Assembly (NCBI GenBank): GCA_012719595.1
Contig: JAAYAB010000126.1
Span: forward strand, 1 to 37,101
DNA from: Bacillota bacterium
GTDB lineage: Bacteria; Bacillota; DTU014
Length of the DNA: 37,101 nt
Reading direction: 5' to 3'
The number at the start of each line of letters is the position of its first letter. Position 1 is the first letter of the stretch. Both the position numbers and the translations under genes were made by a program. Shown here in pieces: positions 21,133-28,780 of the stretch. The notes below the pieces were generated by a model. That model saw nothing but the letters and a program-made list of their open reading frames with translations, was not told where the DNA came from and made no database searches.

Positions 21133-21153
21133 CGAGTCTCCGGCGAAGACTCG
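21133..21153 (+). terminator. Weak hairpin after the phospholipase-like gene
   Basis: CGAGTCT at 21133-21139 pairs perfectly with AGACTCG at 21147-21153 around a seven-base loop. A T-rich stretch (TTCTTTTT) begins about eight bases later. It is about 47 bases past the stop at 21086 and may end that transcript, though stem and T-run are not contiguous. Confidence 0.35.
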
Positions 21154-21276
21154 TCAACCATTCTTTTTAGGAGCTGTAACCAAGTCATAAAGGAATGACT
21201 CCGCGCCCGTCGAAAACCTATAGGCACAAGCGGGAACGACGCGAGACCATGACCTGAACTCGGAAGGTGGATTGAC

Positions 21277-21462
21277 ATGTCGTCAGTGACTGTTTTTCTG
21301 GGAGTCATCCTCGTAGTAGTGGTAGCCGCTATCGCTTACGCGATCATAAAAGCAGTTTCTATCAGAGACACAGCCGACTCAAGCATTTCCACAGTCGCGA
21401 GGCTTGACGAGCGCGGCCATACAAAGATTGACGGCCACGTCAAAGACAAGGACAACACCTAG
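21277..21462 (+). CDS. Small single-pass membrane protein
   Basis: A 61-residue protein with one strong transmembrane segment (VTVFLGVILVVVVAAIAYAIIKAV) and a charged, hydrophilic C-terminal tail ending KDKDNT. GAAGGTGG lies six bases before ATG 21277, supporting expression. I do not recognise a family. It stands alone, in the same direction as the preceding two genes but 190 bases away, and is convergent with the ATPase gene. Confidence 0.6.
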   Translation: MSSVTVFLGVILVVVVAAIAYAIIKAVSIRDTADSSISTVARLDERGHTKIDGHVKDKDNT

Positions 21463-21558
21463 GCAGCAACACTCTGCTGACCGCGTAACTGGAGTCCCTA
21501 CAGCTTCTCAGCCGCGACCATCAAACCGAGGTTCAACGGCCACATTTGGCCTATCCGG

Positions 21559-24363
21559 TCAGGCTGACAGCGATCGACTTCGCAGTTCAGCTAGATCAAA
21601 CCGCCTTCCGGGCAGAGCGCGGAAACGGTCCTCATGAGACGTCAAGATCAGGATCTGCATCTTCTCGGACAGCTGCTTGACAATCTCGAGCATCCGGTCG
21701 TGCCTATGTGAGTCTGTGAATACCAAAGCATCGTCGAGGACCACGATCAGTGGCTCTCTGCTGCTCAAGAGCTCTGCCACAGCAAGACGTGCGATCACAT
21801 ACAGCTGTTCTCTGGCGCCGGCCGAGAACAGGTCAGGCTCGACACTAGCCCCGGATCCGTTGAGCAACGCGAGTTCCATGTCAGTGCCGAGACTCGCCCT
21901 GACGTCCGAGCGATCTCTCACGGATCCCCAGTATTTGCTCACTTTGTCCTCTATCGGCTTGGATAGGCCCGTAGACATCGCCTGCTTATGACGTTCGAAG
22001 AGCACTTGTATCAGCCTGAGCGCCCTCGCCCGAACGAGTTCACGGTGGAGCTGGCGCTTCGTGAGATCTAGTCGTTCTTCGGCTTTGGCCTTTTGAAGGT
22101 ACACGTCACTCTGAGCCATCTCCTCGAGCCGCCCCTCGATCTGGTTCATCTCTCTCCGCTTGCTCTCGAGGTCGTTCTCGATGTTGTCCAGTTCGATCTG
22201 CAGCGCTTCCACACGCTTCTCGGGGTCCTCGCTCTCCGGCGGAAGCTGATCCATGAGCTCCTTGATCGCGGCCTCCTTACGGTCTACCTCGATGCATACT
22301 TCTGAGAACTGCCTTTCAAGTGCGGACTCGTCGCCTCCATAGTTCTTCAGTGTGTCGCCAATGCTAGTCTGGCGATACTCACGAAGCTCCTCGTGCCCCT
22401 GGATCTGCGTTCTGAGCCTCGCGCAGCGTTCACGGCCTTCGGCGACAGTCTTCCTGAGCTCGTCGAGCTCCTTCTGCACGCTCCTATCATCTGCCTCCAG
22501 CTTAGCAACCTGTTCCGCGAGCTGATCCTCGTTCCCCGGATCGACCGAAGCCAAGTCATAGGTGCTGAGGTTCTCGCTAGCCAGTCCCGACTTGAGCTGG
22601 CCTTCCAGTTTGGCGATGTCCTCCTCCAAATCGGCTCGATCGGTTTGAGTCAGCTCAGCGATCTCCTTCTGAAGACGTGCCTGGAGATCCCGCAGCCCAC
22701 TGGCGCGTGCAACGATCTGGTGCAGTTCTGCTGTACTCTCCGCCGAGAACCTGCGCAAGAGATCTGACATCTCTGTCCGTGCGTTGCGAAGCTCCTTGCG
22801 CACTGATGCGACCTCGCCGGAGCCGGACTTGACCTTCACAGTAAGAAGATCCGGCACTCTCAGCGTCGCCTCTTGCGATGCATGGAAGGTCTCCGATTCC
22901 CCTGCCTTGAGACAACTCCTCGTGGTGCCTGCTCCGCTGGCTCCTTCTGACTCAGCGCCCGCCTCTAGCGACTCTGTGTCTGCCTCGCCTGACTCTGCGT
23001 CTGCTTCTCCCGCGCCGAAATCTACCACGACATCCGCATGGGCTACGACCTCGAAGCTCAGCCCGACCGCTTTCAGCCTTGCCTCCAACTCTGCGATCTG
23101 GGATTTCAGTTCCTCTACCCTCTCCAGCTCGGCCTTTGACGGGACACTCAGCTTGCTAAGATCGGCCTTCACTTCCCCCAGTTCTTTCGTCTTGCCCTTG
23201 AGCTTGTCGAGGAGGCTCCGCTTCTGCTCGATGTCCTGAGCCCACGTGCGCAGCTGCTTTACCCTTCTGCACCGCTCTAGTCTGGACTTCGCTTCACGGA
23301 GTCTCTCCCACAGGTCTCTTTGGTCTCTCTCCTTATCGGCTATTCGTTTCTCGGCACCTGCCACTTCGCTCTCTAATCGCTCGCAGTCAGCCTTCATCGA
23401 CTCGAGTTCTTTGTCGAGTTTGTCTATGGATTCCCTGGCGCTCTTGATAGTGTCCTTGTCTGCTCTCAATGCCGTATGGCGCGTCTTGAGCGCCTGAAGC
23501 TGGCTTTGGGCGAGTTTGAGGTCGTTTCGCAGCTGTTTGACATGCGCCGCTTTGTCCTGAAGCTCTCTCAGCTCGGCCTTCTTAGCGTCTCTGTCCGAGA
23601 TGCTCTTCGATATCGTTGCTTCAAGATATCCAGCCCTTTCCGACAACTCCTCAGCAAGCTCAAGTCTCTGATCGACTGAGGCGATGGTCGCAGTCAACTC
23701 GTCTAGCTGCCTGCGAAGTTGTTCAATGGGTGAGTTTCTTACGAAATCCCTTCTCTTGCCCGTAACGATCTTCGCAAGCTCAGCCTCAAGCAGGTCAAAC
23801 AGCGCCTCTTCCTCTTTCGTGATCGTCATCACTTGCAGAGTCTGGCGCAGCTCATTCAGAAGAGTCTCGTCGTTGAGAGGCGGACGATCAAACCGTTCCC
23901 GGTCCTGCCTAAACCACAGCAGCCTGGCCAAACCCCAGTGATCGATCTTGGTGGCCCCTCTGGCAGGTACGGAGCTTCTCCACATCCCTCGAACGATCTC
24001 CTCCGCCTTGTCGCCGTCTGCGAGGAGTTCGTAGCCTGCACTCGTCCGTTCGAAAAGCTGCGTGTACGGGCGGTCGAGGAATCCCTTGTTCAGTCGGTAT
24101 TGCTTGCCTTCGGTGCCTGAGCCCGCTCTGAACTCGACAGAGACCTCCGGCGAAAGCGCTGTCCCCCATGGCCGGAGGCTTTCGACCTCCTGAGCCTTAG
24201 TGTTCGACTTGTCGAAAAACGCTCTTGCGAGACAGGTGATGAGGGTGCTCTTTCCACACTCGTTCGGCCCGTAGATGATATTGATGCCGGGATCGAACTC
24301 CCCAAGCCGGATGGGATTGCGGAAGCATGCAGCTCCTTTGACCTCCAACGACAACAGCCTCAT
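21559..24363 (-). CDS. SbcC/YhaN-like ATPase, nuclease partner
   Basis: A 934-residue SMC-type ATPase. The N-terminus has RLLSLEVKGAACFRNP and Walker A GPNECGKST at 32-40. Long coiled coils follow. The C-terminal lobe has FSAGAREQLYVIARLAVAELL as ABC signature and LIVVLDDALVFTDSHRH as Walker B. With the nuclease encoded upstream it should form an ATP-driven DNA-end-processing complex of SbcCD, Rad50-Mre11 or YhaNO type. No CxxC zinc hook is visible in the coiled coil. Instead, residues of about 448-480 are an acidic Glu-Ala-Ser-Gly tract (EADAESGEADTES). The frame stays open to 24603, but ATG 24363 overlaps the upstream stop as ATGA, and the upstream extension is only a shadow of that gene. 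Confidence 0.92.
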   Translation of the reverse strand: MRLLSLEVKGAACFRNPIRLGEFDPGINIIYGPNECGKSTLITCLARAFFDKSNTKAQEVESLRPWGTALSPEVSVEFRAGSGTEGKQYRLNKGFLDRPYTQLFERTSAGYELLADGDKAEEIVRGMWRSSVPARGATKIDHWGLARLLWFRQDRERFDRPPLNDETLLNELRQTLQVMTITKEEEALFDLLEAELAKIVTGKRRDFVRNSPIEQLRRQLDELTATIASVDQRLELAEELSERAGYLEATISKSISDRDAKKAELRELQDKAAHVKQLRNDLKLAQSQLQALKTRHTALRADKDTIKSARESIDKLDKELESMKADCERLESEVAGAEKRIADKERDQRDLWERLREAKSRLERCRRVKQLRTWAQDIEQKRSLLDKLKGKTKELGEVKADLSKLSVPSKAELERVEELKSQIAELEARLKAVGLSFEVVAHADVVVDFGAGEADAESGEADTESLEAGAESEGASGAGTTRSCLKAGESETFHASQEATLRVPDLLTVKVKSGSGEVASVRKELRNARTEMSDLLRRFSAESTAELHQIVARASGLRDLQARLQKEIAELTQTDRADLEEDIAKLEGQLKSGLASENLSTYDLASVDPGNEDQLAEQVAKLEADDRSVQKELDELRKTVAEGRERCARLRTQIQGHEELREYRQTSIGDTLKNYGGDESALERQFSEVCIEVDRKEAAIKELMDQLPPESEDPEKRVEALQIELDNIENDLESKRREMNQIEGRLEEMAQSDVYLQKAKAEERLDLTKRQLHRELVRARALRLIQVLFERHKQAMSTGLSKPIEDKVSKYWGSVRDRSDVRASLGTDMELALLNGSGASVEPDLFSAGAREQLYVIARLAVAELLSSREPLIVVLDDALVFTDSHRHDRMLEIVKQLSEKMQILILTSHEDRFRALPGRRFDLAELRSRSLSA

Positions 24364-25583
24364 CTCTCGAGTCCCTCCAAAGCCTTGAGCATCTCGATCA
24401 GAGCGGCCTGAGCTTCCTCCTGAGTTATGCGTCCGTCTTCGTCCTCGGGCAGCTTCGCCTCTGCTGCGACTGAAGCGAGGTCTGTCATCGGACTCCCAGC
24501 GTCGGTCTCTTCTGTCGCAGCAGTTTCGTCGTAACCCTGCGGGCAGAGGATGCGCCTGAGGTCTGCCAGCACTGCCCTTGCCAGCGGGCGGGTCTGTGCC
24601 CACTCGTACAGCTTGTCCACCGCCGTGCCAGGCACGAGACCCGCCAGGTCAACGTCTACATGTAGATATGTGGATTTGAGGTCGTCCACGAGGTCATCAA
24701 TCGTCAACAGGATCTCGCTTGTCGACACCCCAGTCAGCTTCAGCCTAACCAACGTATTGCTAGGATCTTCCGACAGTTCACCCAGCTTGCTGCGCAATCC
24801 ATCCAAGCTGTCGAGCAGAGGCTCGCTGAGCTCGTAATCGACCTCTAGCCACTTGAGGCGGCCTACGCGGACCGGGGTTATCTGCGGTTCAGCTCCTGGG
24901 CGGTCGATGGACACGACGAGCACGTTTCCACTGTCCCTCTCGGAGTGCTTGGTCGTTTCCGGAGTTCCGCTGTAGCAGGCACGCGGAGAGAACTGAACGG
25001 CGCTATGCCAGTGTCCCAGCGCCAAGTAGTCGAGATGCTTGGCCCCGACCGCAGCGAGCGAGATCGGGTTGTCAGTGAAATCGCCGAAACCGCGATCGCT
25101 GACTGAACCGTGTGCTAAGCCTATGCGGATCGTGTTATCTGAGGGTTCGGCAGGAATCCATTCGGTCGGATCGGACATCGTTCGCTTCTGCTTTACGGGA
25201 CACGGAAACAGAACGGTATTGACCCGGTTGATCGCGATGGGCTGAGGCTCGAGCAGCACGTGGACATTCGGCGGAACCTGCTGGAACACACCCGTCGAGT
25301 AGATCGATCCGGCTCCCGCATGATCATGGTTGCCTGGGATCATGTAGACGTCGACTGGAAAGGTGCCTAACCTGCGAAGGACATCTCTCGCACACTGGCG
25401 GCCTACCTGGTTGTGCTCGAAGACGTCTCCCGCCACAAGCACGAAGTCGACCTTGTGCTCAGATGCAGCGCGCCCGATCGCATCGATAGCCTCAAGCCGG
25501 GCTTCCCGCACTCGCTCTGCAACCTCCGCTACATGGTCGGCCTTCATTCCGATCTGCCAATCCGCCGTGTGTAGAAACCTCAA
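24360..25583 (-). CDS. SbcD/YhaO-like metallophosphoesterase, DNA nuclease subunit
   Basis: A 407-residue calcineurin-type phosphoesterase. Metal motifs in order are HTADWQIG (Asp8, Gln10), GDVFE (Asp53), GNHDH (Asn85, His86), AHG (His157) and GHWH (His190, His192). The usual Asp-x-His of motif I is Asp-x-Gln here, which I believe occurs in a subfamily beginning RFLHTADWQLG. The C-terminal part should cap the site and bind the ATPase. A 4-base ATGA overlap couples it to that ATPase. The start is TTG 25583, five bases after GGTGGTGAG; no ATG fits, and the resulting N-terminus matches the family exactly. The acidic C-terminal tail (LPEDEDGRITQEEAQ) is not recognised. Confidence 0.93.
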   Translation of the reverse strand: MRFLHTADWQIGMKADHVAEVAERVREARLEAIDAIGRAASEHKVDFVLVAGDVFEHNQVGRQCARDVLRRLGTFPVDVYMIPGNHDHAGAGSIYSTGVFQQVPPNVHVLLEPQPIAINRVNTVLFPCPVKQKRTMSDPTEWIPAEPSDNTIRIGLAHGSVSDRGFGDFTDNPISLAAVGAKHLDYLALGHWHSAVQFSPRACYSGTPETTKHSERDSGNVLVVSIDRPGAEPQITPVRVGRLKWLEVDYELSEPLLDSLDGLRSKLGELSEDPSNTLVRLKLTGVSTSEILLTIDDLVDDLKSTYLHVDVDLAGLVPGTAVDKLYEWAQTRPLARAVLADLRRILCPQGYDETAATEETDAGSPMTDLASVAAEAKLPEDEDGRITQEEAQAALIEMLKALEGLER

Positions 25584-25881
25584 CCGAACTCACCACCGAT
25601 CAAGCAAGGACCTCTCTCCTGGCGAGGGCCTTGCCTGATGCAGACCCCGGGCGCCGGCTCGCACTGACCTTGCCTGAAGAGCAGTCCGCGCTAGGCATCT
25701 CAGAGTAAGCTTGCTCAACGACCAATTCTACTATGCTCAGGGAAATCCTGTCCAAATTGATCTCGCCTTGCCGGCCGGGCACGTCCGTGATCAGCACGGA
25801 CACCAACTGGCATCAATGGATACTGGCCAGCTGACCCAGATTTCCTTGCAGGACTGGGCAAATCCTGGAAGACCTGGACTC

Positions 25882-25910
25882 TTGACTGCCGGTCTAGGGT
25901 ATTGTAAACT
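25882..25910 (+). promoter_or_regulatory. Sigma-70-type promoter of the lacI-exporter operon
   Basis: TTGACT at 25882-25887 and TAAACT at 25905-25910 are separated by exactly 17 bases, close to the housekeeping consensus. The transcription start would lie near 25917, immediately before the operator. Confidence 0.75.
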
Positions 25911-25921
25911 AACGCTGTTGC

Positions 25922-25933
25922 TTATACGTATAA
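25922..25933. promoter_or_regulatory. Perfect palindrome, probable LacI-family autoregulatory operator
   Basis: TTATACGTATAA is a perfect 12-base palindrome with a central CG, the typical layout of LacI-family operators. It lies just after the predicted transcription start and about 25 bases before the regulator's start codon. Binding there would block initiation or early elongation of the whole regulator-exporter operon. Confidence 0.7.
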
Positions 25934-25958
25934 ATGAGAATTGATGGAGGCCCAGCAA

Positions 25959-26975
25959 GTGGGCTCAGCAGGGAAGGTTTCGAGCAAAGATGTGGCGCGT
26001 GAGGCGGGAGTCTCTCAAGCCACGGTTTCTTATGTTCTCAACGACGTCCCAGGCGTGAAGATAAGCCCTGACACGCGTGAGGCTGTCCTCGCTGCTGCCA
26101 AGAAACTGAACTACCACCCCAATCAATGCGCTCGAGGAATGAGACTCAAGAAGGCGATGTCAGTGGCGATCGTGTCTGACAGGGACATATCAAGCTTGAG
26201 GTTTATGCGAGTGCTCGAGGGAATCGAGGCCGTCCTTGCCCAGCGCAACTACTCTCTCACTCTCTGTTTCGACAAATGGCACGAGAGCCACGAAGCACAG
26301 CACGTCCGGTATTACCGGGCAAACAGAGTCGACGGAGCCGTGTTCGTGTTTGCGAACACCAGTGATGAGCACTATGCTTACCTGACTGAACACAGAATCC
26401 CGTTTGTCGTCATCCAGTCACACCTCGCCACAGATCTGCCGAACATAGTAAAGAGCAACCTGGACACAGCGATACTTGCAGCACTCACGGATCTGAGGCA
26501 GAAAGGCGTGACGTCGATCGGTTTCCTAGGCAGGGCGTCCTGTACCGAGGCTGATCGAAGGTTCGGCGGCTACGTCAGAGCGCTCCGCCGCCTCGGACTC
26601 TATGAGTCCCAAGAATCGCTCCTCATTCCGGTTTCCGGTGACACAGACCGAGATCTCGTAACCACCCTCGACGAATACTGCGGCAAGCACGCAAGACTGC
26701 CGCGAGCGATCCTGTGTGAAACCGCACGTATGGGATTCTGCCTACTGAGATACGCAGCGAGAATGGGAATCCGTGTACCCTCGGAGCTTGCGGTGGTGGC
26801 AATAGGATCGTCGTCGTATGCCGAGCTATCGTTCCCTGCTCTGTCCACTATCGAGGGTCCTCTGTACGACATGGGTGCCACGGGAATCAGGATGTTGTTT
26901 GATATCATAGAAGGTCGCTCACCACAGACTCCTGTGGTTCTCGACTGGTCATACATGCCGCGTGAATCAAGCTAG
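25959..26975 (+). CDS. LacI-family transcriptional regulator
   Basis: About 338 residues. The N-terminal helix-turn-helix reads SSKDVAREAGVSQATVSYVLND and is followed by the hinge helix region (NQCARGMRLKKAMSVAIV). The rest is a periplasmic-binding-protein-like effector domain (VAIVSDRDI ... GFLGRASCTEADRRFGGYVRAL ... VVAIGSSSYAELSFPALSTI). The frame is open from TTG 25941 and ATG 25944, but GGAGG at 25946-25950 lies inside that reading and eight bases before GTG 25959, which I prefer. It sits directly behind a consensus promoter and palindromic operator, 29 bases ahead of the exporter genes, so it probably regulates itself and them. The effector is unknown; a sugar-like ligand is usual for the family. 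Confidence 0.94.
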   Translation: MGSAGKVSSKDVAREAGVSQATVSYVLNDVPGVKISPDTREAVLAAAKKLNYHPNQCARGMRLKKAMSVAIVSDRDISSLRFMRVLEGIEAVLAQRNYSLTLCFDKWHESHEAQHVRYYRANRVDGAVFVFANTSDEHYAYLTEHRIPFVVIQSHLATDLPNIVKSNLDTAILAALTDLRQKGVTSIGFLGRASCTEADRRFGGYVRALRRLGLYESQESLLIPVSGDTDRDLVTTLDEYCGKHARLPRAILCETARMGFCLLRYAARMGIRVPSELAVVAIGSSSYAELSFPALSTIEGPLYDMGATGIRMLFDIIEGRSPQTPVVLDWSYMPRESS

Positions 26976-27004
26976 AACACGATAGACAGCGAGGAGCCTC
27001 GACA

Positions 27005-28780
27005 ATGGTCAGACAGTTCATAAAGAGCTTCATCAGAAGTAATCTTCTGTATTACACGCTAGGCACTTTGGCATTGGTCTCTTCCGGCGTCCTTCAGTTG
27101 GCGCTGCCGAAGATCCTGGGCTACGTCATTGACTTGCTCACTCTGAGAACTGCGACTCTCGCACGCATATCCTGGCTCACCTTGGGCATGCTCGGCCTCG
27201 CGGCCCTTGTCTTTTCTCTCAAGGTCTGCTGGCGCTATCTTCTGATGGGCCGGGCCAGAGATCTCGAGTGTTTCCTCAGAGACAAGCTGTTCTCGCACCT
27301 GCAGTCGCTGCCTGTGAAGTTCTTTCACTCGCACAAGACTGGCGACCTGATGGCTTACGCAATAAACGACCTCAACGCCATTAGAAGGGCCTTCGCGTTC
27401 GGCCTGGTGTTCTTCATCGATGGGTTCATCATGAACTCCTTCTCGCTGGTCGTCATGGGTGAATCGATCAGCTTCAGACTCACGGCTATCAGCATCATCC
27501 CCCTGATCGTGGCCCTGTTCATCATTCTCAGGATCAGAACGCCTCTGCGGCGAAGATTCACGCGGGTCCAGGAGGCCTATGCAAAAATCTCTGAGCAGAC
27601 CCACGAGAACCTCTCGGGAATCCGGGTCGTCAAGGCCTACGTCCAGGAAGAGCCTGAGATAGCGCGGCTTAACGAGACAAGCCTGAACCGAATGAAGGCA
27701 ATGCTCGACTACGTGAGGCTGTCCGCGGGACTGGGTCCGCTCGTCGAACTCTGCTTCGGACTGAGCTTCACCCTTGCCCTGGTAATCGGATCATCGTTCG
27801 TGTCCCGAGGCGTGATCACCCTTGGCGACTTCGTTGCGTTCAACACATACCTCGCAATGCTGATCAGGCCGATCTCCAACGTGGGGAGGATTGTCGAGGT
27901 GTGGCAGAGCGCTTTCGCATCCATGGATCGGCTTGACGAGATCTTCGAGGAGCATACAGACATCGTGGACGGACCAGAGGCTCAGAGCTGGGGTAACCAG
28001 AGCAACGAGCGGCGCCTGAGAGGCGACATTACCATCCAGAACCTTTCCTTCACTTACCCTGGAGCGTCCGTCGAGGCACTGAAGAACATCAGCCTGAATC
28101 TCAAAGCCGGACAGACGCTCGCGATCATAGGTCCGACAGGCAGCGGCAAGACGACGCTGGTCAATCTGCTGCTGCGCCTGTATCCGGTCGGGCGAGGCCA
28201 CCTTTTCGTGGACGGCACAGACATCAACGACATACCGATCGAAGTCGTGAGAGCCAGCATCGGGTACGTGCCGCAGGACGGTTTCCTGTTCTCTGCCTCG
28301 ATACTCGACAACATCCGCTTCTTCAGCGAGGTTCACTCTGAGTCGCAGGTCGAAGAGGCAGCGAGGCTTGCCAGCGTCTACGACAACATAGTGGAATTCC
28401 CCGACGGCTTCGACACGGTGGTAGGCGAAAGAGGGATCACCCTGTCAGGAGGGCAGAAGCAGCGCGTGTCGATAGCGAGGGCAATCATCAGGGATCCGGC
28501 GATTCTGATCCTCGACGACAGCCTATCTGCAGTAGACACGCAGACCGAGGAGGAGATCCTCCAGAACCTCCATGAGGTCCTCCAGGGCAAGACGGGGATA
28601 ATCATCGCTCACAGGATATCTACCATCAAGCATGCGGACCAGATTGTCGTCTTGGACGATGGGAAGATCATCGAGCAGGGCACTCATCAAGAGCTCCTTG
28701 CCAGGAAGGGGTACTACGCCCGGCTGTACCACCTCCAGCTTGCTGAAACCACATTCCAGGAGAAGGCTGACATCATATGA
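27005..28780 (+). CDS. Heterodimeric ABC exporter subunit, BmrC/TM287-like (degenerate ATP site)
   Basis: A 591-residue half-transporter: six membrane spans in the first 310 residues, then a nucleotide-binding domain. Walker A is GPTGSGKTT near 376-384, the Q-loop YVPQDGF, the signature LSGGQ near 480, Walker B LILDD, and the switch AHRIST. The residue after the Walker B aspartate (Asp505) is Asp where catalytic Glu is usual, as in the degenerate subunit of heterodimeric exporters such as BmrCD and TM287/288. It should pair with the next gene product, whose start overlaps its stop as ATGA. GCGAGGAG precedes ATG 27005. By family it could export drugs, lipids or peptides; the LacI regulator upstream hints at a carbohydrate-related signal or cargo. 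Confidence 0.93.
   Translation: MVRQFIKSFIRSNLLYYTLGTLALVSSGVLQLALPKILGYVIDLLTLRTATLARISWLTLGMLGLAALVFSLKVCWRYLLMGRARDLECFLRDKLFSHLQSLPVKFFHSHKTGDLMAYAINDLNAIRRAFAFGLVFFIDGFIMNSFSLVVMGESISFRLTAISIIPLIVALFIILRIRTPLRRRFTRVQEAYAKISEQTHENLSGIRVVKAYVQEEPEIARLNETSLNRMKAMLDYVRLSAGLGPLVELCFGLSFTLALVIGSSFVSRGVITLGDFVAFNTYLAMLIRPISNVGRIVEVWQSAFASMDRLDEIFEEHTDIVDGPEAQSWGNQSNERRLRGDITIQNLSFTYPGASVEALKNISLNLKAGQTLAIIGPTGSGKTTLVNLLLRLYPVGRGHLFVDGTDINDIPIEVVRASIGYVPQDGFLFSASILDNIRFFSEVHSESQVEEAARLASVYDNIVEFPDGFDTVVGERGITLSGGQKQRVSIARAIIRDPAILILDDSLSAVDTQTEEEILQNLHEVLQGKTGIIIAHRISTIKHADQIVVLDDGKIIEQGTHQELLARKGYYARLYHLQLAETTFQEKADII

Larger units (their letters stand above)
25584..25958. other. Divergent intergenic region upstream of the LacI regulator
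   Basis: This 375-base region separates the minus-strand nuclease gene from the plus-strand LacI gene. It holds the LacI promoter and operator (listed separately). On the nuclease side I see no consensus promoter. No gene in it can be supported. Confidence 0.5.

Noticed and set aside
24364-24603. An 80-residue N-terminal extension of the SbcC/YhaN-like ATPase
   Set aside because: It overlaps the end of the nuclease gene in another frame, is rich in Arg and Gly, and the normal family start follows at ATG 24363 with an ATGA overlap.
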